Below are positions 1 through 8,052 of a stretch of 64,000 nucleotides of DNA, piece after piece (the stretch's first letter is position 1; each line of letters starts with the position of its first letter). The DNA is taken from positions 1 through 64,000 of the forward strand of contig CAMPVF010000002.1 in assembly GCA_946997485.1 (NCBI GenBank). The letters are read 5' to 3'. The translations under genes and the position numbers were made by a program. The notes below the pieces were generated by a model. The model saw nothing but the letters and a program-made list of their open reading frames with translations. It had not been told where the DNA came from and did not search any database. The stretch comes from an uncultured Atopobium sp. (lineage in GTDB: Bacteria > Actinomycetota > Coriobacteriia > Coriobacteriales > Atopobiaceae).

Positions 1-120
1 CTGGGTGCAACTGGAGTGACGAGACGGCAAAACTATAACCACCGAGTGGGAATAGCTTGCGCGCTGTTTTTGCTACATGGTATTGCTACATGGCTTAGCT
101 ACTTGTTTGGCTGCATGTGA
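1..120 (+). other. possible 3' end of an upstream gene
   Basis: Frame 1 is open from the window edge to a TGA at 118-120, giving 39 residues that include a hydrophobic stretch. It is followed 13 bases later by a good terminator hairpin, which fits the end of a gene. No family is recognisable from so short a fragment, and the open frame could be chance. Confidence 0.25.
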
Positions 121-133
121 ACATAGCTACTGT

Positions 134-163
134 ATCGGCAGTCTTCTGGCTGCCGATTTTTTA
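134..163 (+). terminator. Rho-independent terminator
   Basis: An 8-bp perfect stem ATCGGCAG / CTGCCGAT (134-141 and 150-157) encloses an 8-base loop and is followed by a T run (157-162). It should end transcription entering from left of the window. Confidence 0.7.
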
Positions 164-175
164 GTAATCTGAACA

Positions 176-655
176 ATGATTATTATTCTTGGCATTTGCG
201 AGCAGTTAAATAATGCAGATTTTAACCCCCTCGAATTCGAGGGGTATTTAAAAGAGGCGGGTAGTAACGCTTTTACTTTATCACCTCTAAAATGGCAGAA
301 AACCACTAATGCAGTAGGACTATTTGTAAAGTTGGGTCGATATGGTGGCACATATGCTCATAAAGATATAGCTTTTAAATATGCAAGTGAAGCAGATATG
401 CTTAATGTGGCACTCTTTGATAAAAGAGCAAAACAGTGGCGTGAAGAAAATCCTGACCTAAAAGGAAATATGAGAGACTGTGCAAGTCTTAATGAACTAT
501 TAGTACTTGCTAATATGGAATCCTACAATGCAATTCTAATTGGAAAAGGGTTAGAGCAAAAAGAAAGAATGATTGAACTTAGAAATCTTGCAAAGACCCA
601 ACTTATATTTTTAGAGAAATTAAACCAATTAGATATTAAAAAATTTTCTAATTAG
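176..655 (+). pseudogene. decayed KilA-N domain protein
   Basis: The 159-residue product matches two separate parts of bacterial KilA-N domain proteins (DNA-binding proteins common in prophages and mobile islands). Residues 5-67 contain the signature around GRYGGTYAHKDIAF. Residues 68-150 match the C-terminal part, around YASEADMLNVALF and RAKQWREENPDLKGN. The roughly 60 residues normally between these blocks, and the domain's N-terminal strand, are missing. There is no ribosome site before the ATG. Base composition is clearly AT-richer than the following genes. I read this as a relic with an internal in-frame deletion and a lost 5' end. A functional short derivative cannot be excluded. Confidence 0.65.
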
Positions 656-1003
656 AATTATTATAGAGTTTTGTCCGCACCCCCATATGACATTGCGCTG
701 CAAATTAAACGAGCGTTGGAGGCTTTATAATGTGGGATTTGGTACGTATAGGGGCTTTGCGGCGCGGCCAGAAACGCATAGTATGCGGTTTTAAGATAGG
801 CGATGGGTGCTAGCGCGATGGGTGCTAGCGCGATGGGTGCTAGCGCGTTATGTGCTCAACAATTATACTGAAGTAATCATAACGATACGGGTATAAGCGT
901 AATGTACCGTGTGCTGCGCGCCAGGCGCTATGTTAGTTTGGATGCTTGCCTCGGCGCTGACACGCGTTTGTAATGGTGAATAATGAAGGGAATACGAGCT
1001 GGT
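656..1003. other. 348-bp intergenic region with tandem repeat
   Basis: There is no convincing gene between the KilA-N relic and the NifU-like gene. It holds a TATAAT at 726-731 without a good -35 element, and three exact copies of a 15-bp unit at 801-845. The rest is unremarkable. Confidence 0.6.
801..845. repeat. 15-bp unit repeated three times
   Basis: The unit CGATGGGTGCTAGCG occurs three times head to tail without mismatch, and a further CG begins a fourth copy. Each unit contains the palindrome GCTAGC. It lies upstream of the NifU-like gene, and no function is evident. Confidence 0.9.
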
Positions 1004-1528
1004 ATGCAAAACGAACAAGATACATCGATGTACGACGGCTTTAATGAAGGCTTTGAAGACGGCTTTAACGGCGATTTTAGCAGCGCCTATGACAACGGGT
1101 TTACCGGCGACGATAATGCGTTTAGTAACGAATTTCCGCGCAATGATACAAGCTCTGCTACTACCGATGCTGCCGCAAACGCTGCAGATTCCATAAACGC
1201 TTCAGATGCTGCACAAGCTGCAAACCCTGAAGCCGCTGCCGCGACCTCATCTACCAGCGGGGATAACGCTACAACCCCAGCCGAGCGCGTTCCTATCAAC
1301 CGCGAAATTTTGGAAGCAACGATAGACGTTATTCGCGAAAGTTTGCAGGCAGATGGTGGCGACGTAGTGCTTGTGAATGTGTCGGACGACGGCGTTGTTA
1401 CGCTTGAAATGACGGGCGCGTGCGCGGGCTGTCCTTTGAGCGAATACGACATGACCGAGGGTATTGAGCGTATTTTGAAAGAGCATGTGCCTGGTGTAAC
1501 AAAAGTTGAGCCTGCAATGATGTGGTAG
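1004..1528 (+). CDS. NifU-like Fe-S scaffold domain protein
   Basis: The C-terminal ~75 residues are a NifU C-terminal (Nfu) domain, which binds a Fe-S cluster and passes it to target proteins. The key CxxC is present in GACAGCPLS, and the domain ends with the typical VPGVTKVE segment. The N-terminal ~95 residues are acidic and alanine/serine-rich, with aromatic repeats (GFNEGFEDGFNGDF), and look disordered. An in-frame ATG at 983 also exists. I prefer 1004 because GAAGGG lies 13 bases upstream, whereas 983 has only a poor site. It is followed closely by lgt and probably cotranscribed with it. No other Fe-S assembly gene is nearby. Confidence 0.85.
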   Translation: MQNEQDTSMYDGFNEGFEDGFNGDFSSAYDNGFTGDDNAFSNEFPRNDTSSATTDAAANAADSINASDAAQAANPEAAAATSSTSGDNATTPAERVPINREILEATIDVIRESLQADGGDVVLVNVSDDGVVTLEMTGACAGCPLSEYDMTEGIERILKEHVPGVTKVEPAMMW

Positions 1529-1537
1529 TTGGTTGCA

Positions 1538-2368
1538 ATGTGGTTAAACGATATTTACCAATCGCTCAATCCCGTTGCGCTACAGTTTGGACCTGTTAGC
1601 ATTAAGTGGTACGCGCTTGCATATATTGCCGGCTTTGTGTGTGCGGGAGCCGTGTTGTATAACACAGCGCGGCGCTGGCAGCTTGCTTTGAGCCCCGATT
1701 CGCTTATTACAATTATAAATGCTGCAGTTATCGGTGTAATTGTGGGCGGCCGCCTTGCATACGTGCTGTTTTATGCAGGCACGTACTATTTTGAACATCC
1801 TGTAGAAATTTTATTTTTAAGCCAGGGTGGTATGAGTTTTCATGGCGGACTTATTGGCGCTCTTGCTATGGGCTGTGTTGCCTGTCGCTACCTGCACTTT
1901 CGTCCGCTTAGTGTGATTGATATGGCAGTTATTGGCGCGCCCATTGGACTATTTTTTGGTCGCGTTGCAAATTTTGTGAATGGCGAGCTGTGGGGCAAGC
2001 CAACCGATGCGGCGTGGGGCGTTATTTTTGCCCGCACTGGCGGCGGTATGGTGGCGCGGCACCCCTCACAACTGTATGAAGCGCTGCTTGAAGGTGTTGT
2101 TATTTTTGCTGTGCTCTTTTGGTTGTCGCGCTCACGCACTATGTCTAAGCGCATGTACGAGGGTAGCTACACAGGGCTATTTTTGCTGATGTATGGCATT
2201 GTTCGCTTTTTGATTGAATTTGTACGCCTACCCGACGTGCAGCTTGGCTATTTGCTTGGCACGTCGTGGCTCACCATGGGTCAGGTGCTATCGTTGCCGG
2301 TAATTGGTGCGGGCGCGCTTTTGTGCATATATAGCTTAAAGAAAAAGCGGCAACACAGCCTGGTGTAG
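1538..2368 (+). CDS. lgt: prolipoprotein diacylglyceryl transferase
   Basis: This is the membrane enzyme that transfers diacylglycerol from phosphatidylglycerol to the lipobox cysteine of prolipoproteins. The product (276 residues, normal length) opens with the family's NDIYQSLNPVALQFGP-type start, then IKWYALAY. It contains the catalytic-region motif SFHGGLIGA and the Lgt signature GRVANFVNGELWG, with about seven membrane segments. A TTG at 1529 is in frame, but the ATG at 1538 gives the usual family N-terminus. The gene starts nine bases after the NifU-like stop, so translation is probably coupled. Confidence 0.95.
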   Translation: MWLNDIYQSLNPVALQFGPVSIKWYALAYIAGFVCAGAVLYNTARRWQLALSPDSLITIINAAVIGVIVGGRLAYVLFYAGTYYFEHPVEILFLSQGGMSFHGGLIGALAMGCVACRYLHFRPLSVIDMAVIGAPIGLFFGRVANFVNGELWGKPTDAAWGVIFARTGGGMVARHPSQLYEALLEGVVIFAVLFWLSRSRTMSKRMYEGSYTGLFLLMYGIVRFLIEFVRLPDVQLGYLLGTSWLTMGQVLSLPVIGAGALLCIYSLKKKRQHSLV

Positions 2369-2622
2369 CTGTGCATGCCTGCCGCAGGTGTGCGAGCTTG
2401 GTGTAGATGTACGAGCTTGGTGGGCATTTGTTACACTCGTTGCGATTTTGTCTTGCTCAACCAACCGCGTACCTGCTATTATGAGTTTGCACGTGCTATT
2501 ATGAGGCAGATTTAGGCAGATGTTTAAAGACTGCGTGATAATGCATAACATGTATAGTCAAATGCGCGATTACGCGTTATGATATGTCAGTTAGTAGTTA
2601 GATTTCATACGAAGGAGCGTGC

Positions 2623-3387
2623 ATGTCCGGACACTCAAAGTGGGCTACCACAAAGCATAAAAAAGCAGCTATCGATGCGAAACGCTCGGCACTTTTCTCC
2701 AAACACTCTAGAAATATTACCGTAGCAGCTCGCAATGGCGGCGATCCAAACCCCGAAAACAATGCAGCTTTAGCAGCAGCTGTTGCACGTGCACGTATGG
2801 TTTCAATGCCTAACGCCCGTATTCAAGCTGCTATCGACAAAGCATTTGGCACCGGCGCTGAGGCTGTTATTTATAAAGAGGTTACATACGAAGGCTACGG
2901 TCCTGCAGGCGTTGCGCTCTATGTTGAATGCCTTACCGATAACCTTAATCGTACGGCTGCCGATGTTCGTTCGGCGTTTACACACTCAGGTGGTAACCTT
3001 GGTACCTCAGGTTCTGTTGCGTTCCAGTTCGATCGCAAAGGTTGCATTGCTATCACCAAAGAAGCGTGCGCAGATGAGGACGAGCTTATGATGGCAGTTG
3101 CCGAAGCCGACGGTCAAGACTACAAAGATGATGGCGATCAGTGGCTTGTATACACTGCGTATGACAAGATGCAGTCTGTTGAAAAGGCTTTGCAAGGTCA
3201 GGGTATTGAGGTTAAAGGTAGTGAGCTTACCATGGTTCCTAATAACCCAACCGACCTCAATGCAAGCGATGCGCGTAAGGTTGAGCGCCTGGTAGACCGT
3301 CTTGAAGAGCTTGACGACGTTCAGAACGTATATGCAGCTATGTGCGTGTCCGACGAAGTGTTGGCTGAGCTTGAGGCTGACGAGTAA
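2623..3387 (+). CDS. YebC/PmpR-family protein
   Basis: A 254-residue member of the YebC/PmpR/TACO1 family. Members are annotated as transcriptional regulators, and recent work on the family links some of them to ribosome function. The N-terminus MSGHSKWATTKHKKAAIDAK is the family hallmark, followed by GGDPNPENN and TYEGYGPAGVALYVECLTDN. It is full length, with a strong GAAGGAG site before the ATG. It stands alone, ending in a terminator at 3564. Confidence 0.93.
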   Translation: MSGHSKWATTKHKKAAIDAKRSALFSKHSRNITVAARNGGDPNPENNAALAAAVARARMVSMPNARIQAAIDKAFGTGAEAVIYKEVTYEGYGPAGVALYVECLTDNLNRTAADVRSAFTHSGGNLGTSGSVAFQFDRKGCIAITKEACADEDELMMAVAEADGQDYKDDGDQWLVYTAYDKMQSVEKALQGQGIEVKGSELTMVPNNPTDLNASDARKVERLVDRLEELDDVQNVYAAMCVSDEVLAELEADE

Positions 3388-3465
3388 GTATTGTTTGTTT
3401 GCGGTTTCATTGAACTTGGTTTGAACTTTGCTAAATGTTGAACTTTGAACGGTGCTTGATCCGAA

Positions 3466-3535
3466 TTGAACCTTGAACTTTGAACCCTGAACCTTGAACC
3501 TTGAATTCTGAACCCTGAATTCTGAACCTTGAACT
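3466..3535. repeat. array of ten heptanucleotide repeats
   Basis: Ten contiguous 7-bp units of the form YTGAAYY (TTGAACC, TTGAACT, CTGAACC, CTGAATT and similar) fill exactly 70 bases between yebC and its terminator. Scattered single units (TTGAACT) occur from about 3410. The array opens long VQ-rich reading frames on the minus strand, which I treat as artefacts. Confidence 0.9.
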
Positions 3536-3563
3536 CGTCTAACAAATCGTTTTCGTAATACAT

Positions 3564-3598
3564 AACCCCACATGCAATCATGCGTGTGGGGTTTTTCT
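3564..3598. terminator. terminator of yebC, possibly bidirectional
   Basis: The arms AACCCCACA and TGTGGGGTT, with further pairing toward the loop (GCA/TGC), are followed by TTTTTC. The upstream A-rich flank is short, so the plus direction is favoured. It sits between convergent genes. Confidence 0.85.
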
Positions 3599-3617
3599 TT
3601 ATGTATACACGCTCTTA

Positions 3618-5558
3618 CTATTTGCTTGTAATGTTGTCCATTAAACGGCGGTCGATAAAAGCGCCTGAAACACCAGGACGTGTGGTGCTGTATGCTGCTG
3701 CAATATTAGCTATTCGTGCAGCTTCAACGCACGTAAATCCTTCTAATGTGGCGTGTGTAAATGCGCTGATAAAAGCATCACAAGCACCGGTTCCGTCGAG
3801 CACTTCAACATGTAAACCGGGAATTATCTGGCTTTGGATCTGTCCATTGATGGCGCTGTACACATAACAGCCACGCTCACCTCGGGTAGTGATTATAGTA
3901 TGGGCACCATGCGCACAGAGCGCCTCAGCACGCTTCTGCATAGTTTGTTCCTGCGGACAAATTGCCGCAAGTTCTTGTTCATTCGGTATAAGATAATCAA
4001 CACGTGCCAGTATGTGCGCAGGCAGCGATGTGCAGTCTACAGGTTTAAGTACAACGGGTATATGGTGTTTATGAGCAAGCTCGCAGCTTTTCTCAATAGC
4101 GTCGAATGGAATTTCTGTTTGGATAAGACACACATCTGCCTGCTCAAACAGCTTTTCTTGCGCGCTAATATATGCTGCGTTTACGCTGCTATTTGCGCCT
4201 GAAATAAGCGTGATAGAACAATTACCCAACTTATCAACACTAATGTACGCTTGTCCTGTTTCGGCATTGTGAATTCGCGTGATAGCGTCAGTTTCAATAT
4301 TCCACTGATGAAGTTCCTTAAATATGGTATTTGCCTGAGCATCATTACCCACTGCTCCAATAATTGTTGCCTCACATCCAAGCTTTGCTACGCCAATTGC
4401 TTGATTTGTTGCTTTGCCGCCTGGCGCATGTGTGACGCTGCGTGCTGTTTGCGTGGTTTCTGAACCAGGAAGACTATCCACGCTTATTTGCGTATCGTAA
4501 TTGATGCTTCCTATTACAAGTACACGTTTTTTTGGTTGTGTGCAAGGTGGCATTACGGTTGTCATCGATGTAAGTATAAACGCGTAATTGTGCTGGTAGT
4601 GACATGTTCGCGTCTCGTTATACCTAGTGTTTGATGCCTCTTGAAAACAGTTACGCTCGGCAAAAAGTTCATTTACAACCATTGCTGCAAACTCATTATG
4701 CGGTACTGTACACGCACTTACGGTATTGATTTGTTTGTAGTCGATAGGATGGACGTATTCATTTTTAATACTTACTACACTTACCATGGATGGCACATGT
4801 ACGTGCAATTTTTCAAGTCGTCCTATGATCTTGTAGGCAATGTTGTAATGCGTGCATACAAGCCCTGTAAAATCGCCTTGTACAATTGCATATTCCAAGG
4901 TTGCAAGGTCGTTTGGCGTATCAAAACAGACTAGCGTGTTTTTTTCTGACAATCCACAAAGACGCATAGCTGTTGTATAACCTGCAATAACCGCTTGGGT
5001 TCGGCTTCCTTTTTGTGCGAGGCACGCTATGTGTGTATGCCCTTGTTCGATAAGAGTATTGGTAAGAAACGCGCTCATGCGCTGGTAGGGCAGGCAAAAG
5101 TTAAGAAATGATGGGTTTGGTGTTGAAAGTCCAATGGTAACACATGGAATGCGCGTTTGTGCAAGGCGATTTGCAAGCGCGGGCTGGAGTGGTTCTATTG
5201 GCTGCCAAATTATTGCCGAAACGTCTGCTTGAATGAGCGTTTCAATATTTTTCTCTTCTTGCGAGTGGCTGTTGTCACTCAGGCGCACGAGTGCACAGCA
5301 TCCGTGCTTTTGCAGCGCATGTACCATGCCAAAAAGTAGAGTGTCCATGGTAAGACGGTTGTTAAATACAATGCCTACAACCCATTTTGATGCAGATGAA
5401 ACAGCATTTTTGTTGTACGCAACATAATGATAATCGCGGACGAGCGCCTTAATTTTGTCTTGCGTTGATTTACTTATGCTTTGTGCCTTACCGTTTATCA
5501 CCTTTGATACGGTAGAAGGAGAAACACCGGCAAGCTTTGCTATGTCTTTGATGTTCAT
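3618..5558 (-). CDS. LacI-type regulator fused to a ribokinase
   Basis: The 646-residue product joins three parts. Residues 1-55 are a LacI helix-turn-helix (NIKDIAKLAGVSPSTVSKVING). Residues about 58-335 are a periplasmic-binding-protein-like sensor fold. Residues about 342-640 are a PfkB sugar kinase starting at VLVIGSINYD, with the GGKATNQA substrate motif. The kinase signature reads DGTGACDAF (about 586-594), so the catalytic Asp is present but the glycine of the usual AGD anion hole is Cys. Start chosen at the ATG preceded by AAAGGAGTT; an upstream in-frame ATG lacks a site. It faces a ribokinase/nucleoside hydrolase operon and probably controls it in response to ribose or a nucleoside. 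Whether the kinase part is catalytic or only a ligand sensor is unknown. Confidence 0.9.
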   Translation of the reverse strand: MNIKDIAKLAGVSPSTVSKVINGKAQSISKSTQDKIKALVRDYHYVAYNKNAVSSASKWVVGIVFNNRLTMDTLLFGMVHALQKHGCCALVRLSDNSHSQEEKNIETLIQADVSAIIWQPIEPLQPALANRLAQTRIPCVTIGLSTPNPSFLNFCLPYQRMSAFLTNTLIEQGHTHIACLAQKGSRTQAVIAGYTTAMRLCGLSEKNTLVCFDTPNDLATLEYAIVQGDFTGLVCTHYNIAYKIIGRLEKLHVHVPSMVSVVSIKNEYVHPIDYKQINTVSACTVPHNEFAAMVVNELFAERNCFQEASNTRYNETRTCHYQHNYAFILTSMTTVMPPCTQPKKRVLVIGSINYDTQISVDSLPGSETTQTARSVTHAPGGKATNQAIGVAKLGCEATIIGAVGNDAQANTIFKELHQWNIETDAITRIHNAETGQAYISVDKLGNCSITLISGANSSVNAAYISAQEKLFEQADVCLIQTEIPFDAIEKSCELAHKHHIPVVLKPVDCTSLPAHILARVDYLIPNEQELAAICPQEQTMQKRAEALCAHGAHTIITTRGERGCYVYSAINGQIQSQIIPGLHVEVLDGTGACDAFISAFTHATLEGFTCVEAARIANIAAAYSTTRPGVSGAFIDRRLMDNITSK

Positions 5559-5702
5559 GGCAACTCCTTTATAGGCTGGGTATATGCAGTGTGAACATGG
5601 CACTCAAGGTACGCTTGCGCGTAATTGCCTTGTACACGTGCGTACTTGTAAGTTTTTTACCTGCGACTGGCAAGTAATTAAAACATGTTGCCTAGTGTAG
5701 CA

Positions 5703-5720
5703 AGGAAAATATGTTTTCCT
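5703..5720. promoter_or_regulatory. putative LacI-type operator 1
   Basis: AGGAAAATATGTTTTCCT is a dyad with perfect 7-bp arms around a 4-bp centre. This size and symmetry suit a LacI-family dimer. It lies 145 bp from the fusion gene's start. Confidence 0.55.
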
Positions 5721-5816
5721 AGATGTGTAGCCGTTTGCGGTTAAAACAGTACCGTTTGCAGATGCTAACTAGCATTTTAACATGTACTTTGTATGCTACA
5801 GCTAAAGAAAACGAAA

Positions 5817-5834
5817 CGGAAAAATACATTTCCT
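5817..5834. promoter_or_regulatory. putative LacI-type operator 2
   Basis: CGGAAAAATACATTTCCT repeats the GGAAAA...TTTCCT half-sites of operator 1 with the same spacing. It lies 54 bp before rbsK, 114 bp (about 11 helical turns) from operator 1, which would allow looping. Confidence 0.5.
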
Positions 5835-5887
5835 AAATTGAAAGTAGCTGCAAGGGTTGGTATGTTCGGCGCATACAGGGGGTTTAT

Positions 5888-6943
5888 ATGGGACACGTGG
5901 TTGTTCTCGGTAGTATTAACATGGACGTTTCAATTGAATGTGATCGCGTGCCGCACGAGGGCGAAACCATTAATGGTTCCAATTTGTTGATGAGCCCCGG
6001 CGGAAAAGGCGCTAACCAGGCAGTTGCGGCCGCGCGTGCCGGCGCATGCGTGCAGATGATTGGCGCTGTTGGAAGCGATGCGTTTGGATCGGTGTTGTGC
6101 GAAAGCTTGGCGCAGGCGGGCGTTGCCACGCAGCTCATTGCTGCTACACCAGGTTCTAGCGGCGTTGCTGTGGTTCTGCGCAGTCATCAAAATAACCGCA
6201 TTATCATTGAGCATGGCGCAAATTATGCGCTCGACGAAACGCGGGCTCTGCGTGATTTAAACGCAACACTCACGCCTCACGACGTACTGCTTATTCAGTT
6301 TGAATGTTCAAAAAGCCTGGTAGAAGCTGCAATTACATCGGCTCACGCCAGGGGATGCCGCGTTATTGTAAATCCTTCGCCTGCTCGCAGCATGTCGCGT
6401 GAGCTTATGGCTGCCTGCGATGTGCTGTGCCTTAACGAAACTGAGTGTGAGCAGCTCTTTGGCATTACGCCAACAATTGACGAACACGGCACCTGCCCTG
6501 AAGCCCGCGCGCTGCAAGAGGTGGCGAAACGCATTTGTGCTACTGCGCCTGCCGAGGATGGTGCCGGTGGAGCTTGTGGTGTCGCGCAAGACGGTGCCGC
6601 CGTGCAAGACGGTGCCTCGGAGCAAAACACGCTTAGTAGCTCACCATGTTCTCTTCTTGTTACGCTTGGCGCTGCTGGTAGCATGCGTGTTACACCGCAA
6701 AACGTTATGTATCAGCCAAGTTTTGCTGTGCATGTGCAAGACACAACTGCTGCGGGTGACACGTTTGTGGGTTATTTGGCGGCTTGTTTAGCTGCGGATA
6801 TGCCGTTTGAGCAGGCGCAGCTGCGGGCGTCGTATGCAGCCGCGCTCGCAACTACTAAGGTGGGCGCGCAGCTTTCTATACCTACAAAACAAGAGGTAGA
6901 AGCCTATTTTTCGACCAAAGGAGGTACAACGCAGAACGAATAG
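5888..6943 (+). CDS. rbsK: ribokinase
   Basis: A PfkB-family kinase predicted to phosphorylate D-ribose to ribose 5-phosphate in the cytoplasm. It has the N-terminal VVVLGSINMDVSIECDRVP and PGGKGANQAVAAARAG motifs. The C-terminal DTTAAGDTFVGY has an intact anion hole and catalytic Asp. The product is 351 residues, longer than usual, because of an alanine/glycine-rich insert at about 217-253. The insert's coding DNA contains an imperfect 15-bp duplication (GCAAGACGGTGCC core). It is the first gene of an operon with the nucleoside hydrolase and MFS transporter, and is probably repressed by the divergent LacI fusion. A related PfkB sugar kinase cannot be strictly excluded. Confidence 0.9.
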   Translation: MGHVVVLGSINMDVSIECDRVPHEGETINGSNLLMSPGGKGANQAVAAARAGACVQMIGAVGSDAFGSVLCESLAQAGVATQLIAATPGSSGVAVVLRSHQNNRIIIEHGANYALDETRALRDLNATLTPHDVLLIQFECSKSLVEAAITSAHARGCRVIVNPSPARSMSRELMAACDVLCLNETECEQLFGITPTIDEHGTCPEARALQEVAKRICATAPAEDGAGGACGVAQDGAAVQDGASEQNTLSSSPCSLLVTLGAAGSMRVTPQNVMYQPSFAVHVQDTTAAGDTFVGYLAACLAADMPFEQAQLRASYAAALATTKVGAQLSIPTKQEVEAYFSTKGGTTQNE

Positions 6944-7078
6944 TAGCATTATCATGACGCGCAGGTGTACCAGCACCAGCGGATGTACTCGCACCTTTGC
7001 CTGTGTAGGCGCCTGTGTGCCCAAAACCCATATCAACGCACAATGCCCGCGCGCGTTGTGCATCAAGGAGGTATTCGT

Positions 7079-8047
7079 ATGAAAATGATATTAGATCTCG
7101 ATACTGGTATCGACGATACATTTGCCCTTATGTATGCCATTGCAAATCCTGATATCCAGCTGCTTGGCGTTACTGGCTCGTTTGGCAATGTCACCCGTGA
7201 CCAGGGAATTCATAACGATCTTGCACTGCTGTCTATGGTTGGGCACCAGGAAATTCCCGTTTTTAAGGGCGAATGCCACCCGCTTTTCGCAGACCATTTT
7301 ACGGTGAGCGAGGGCTGCGAAATCTTCCACGGTAAAAATGGTACGGGTGATGTTGAAATCCCAGCTAAGAGCATTGGATCTGTTCAGCCGCAAAGTGCTA
7401 TTGATTTTATTATTCAAAGCGTAAAAACATACGGTAAGGATGTTACCCTTGTGCCAACTGGCTCGCTTACAACGATGGCGCGCGTGATTCAGCAGGCGCC
7501 CGAGCTTATTAGCAAGATGCACATTGTGATGATGGGTGGCGCCGCTATTCAAGCAGGTAACAACGATAAATTTGCCGAATGCAATATTGCGCAAGACCCC
7601 GATGCCGCTGATGTAGTGCTGTCGAGCGGTGCGGACATTACGATGGTTGGGCTTGATGTAACCATGCAAACCTATACGACGCAGGCGTTTATCAACAAGG
7701 TGCGCGCGCTTGGCAACACGCAGGCGACGTTTTTTGCTGATATGTGCGATTTTTACATTAAGGCGTCTAATCCTTATGTGCCGGCGTGCGCGCAGGATAC
7801 GTTTGTGCTGCACGACCCACTTGCGGTGGGCGTTGCGTTTAACCCGCAGTATGTGCGCTGCGTGGATGTTCCGCTGCGCGTTGATACCGAAGAGCCTGGT
7901 AGGGGACGTATTATTAGCGATCCGCTTGAGGTGATGGCAAAGAAAACGCCCGTGCACGTTGCTCTTGAGGTGCAAAACGAAACGTTCGTGAGTCATCTTG
8001 AGCAAACGCTGTATTCGTTCTTTAGCTCGTTTAGTGAAAAGGAGTAG
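7079..8047 (+). CDS. nucleoside hydrolase (IUNH family)
   Basis: The 322-residue product belongs to the inosine-uridine preferring nucleoside hydrolases, which cut nucleosides to free base and ribose. The N-terminal calcium-binding Asp cluster reads DLDTGIDDTFAL. Further family blocks are GVTGSFGNVT, VTLVPTGSLTTMAR, MMGGAAIQAGN and the late HDPLAVG. An AAGGAGG site 8 bases before the ATG fixes the start; longer frames upstream have none. Ribose released here would feed the upstream ribokinase. The preferred nucleoside cannot be read from the sequence. Confidence 0.93.
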   Translation: MKMILDLDTGIDDTFALMYAIANPDIQLLGVTGSFGNVTRDQGIHNDLALLSMVGHQEIPVFKGECHPLFADHFTVSEGCEIFHGKNGTGDVEIPAKSIGSVQPQSAIDFIIQSVKTYGKDVTLVPTGSLTTMARVIQQAPELISKMHIVMMGGAAIQAGNNDKFAECNIAQDPDAADVVLSSGADITMVGLDVTMQTYTTQAFINKVRALGNTQATFFADMCDFYIKASNPYVPACAQDTFVLHDPLAVGVAFNPQYVRCVDVPLRVDTEEPGRGRIISDPLEVMAKKTPVHVALEVQNETFVSHLEQTLYSFFSSFSEKE

Positions 8048-8052
8048 CTATT

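Larger units (their letters stand above)
5559..5887. promoter_or_regulatory. divergent control region of the ribose/nucleoside locus
   Basis: A 329-bp AT-rich gap between the regulator-kinase fusion (minus) and rbsK (plus). It contains two related 18-bp dyads at 5703-5720 and 5817-5834, listed separately. Promoter boxes are plausible on both strands but none is strong enough to name. Confidence 0.6.

Noticed and set aside
3007..3581. Minus-strand frames rich in VQ/FKVQ repeats opposite the end of yebC
   Set aside because: They arise from translating the 7-bp repeat array and the reverse of yebC; there is no ribosome site and yebC is clearly the coding strand.
7091..8005. Long minus-strand frame of 304 codons opposite the nucleoside hydrolase
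   Set aside because: Basic, low-information product antisense to a well-conserved enzyme; mirrors codon bias of the real gene.
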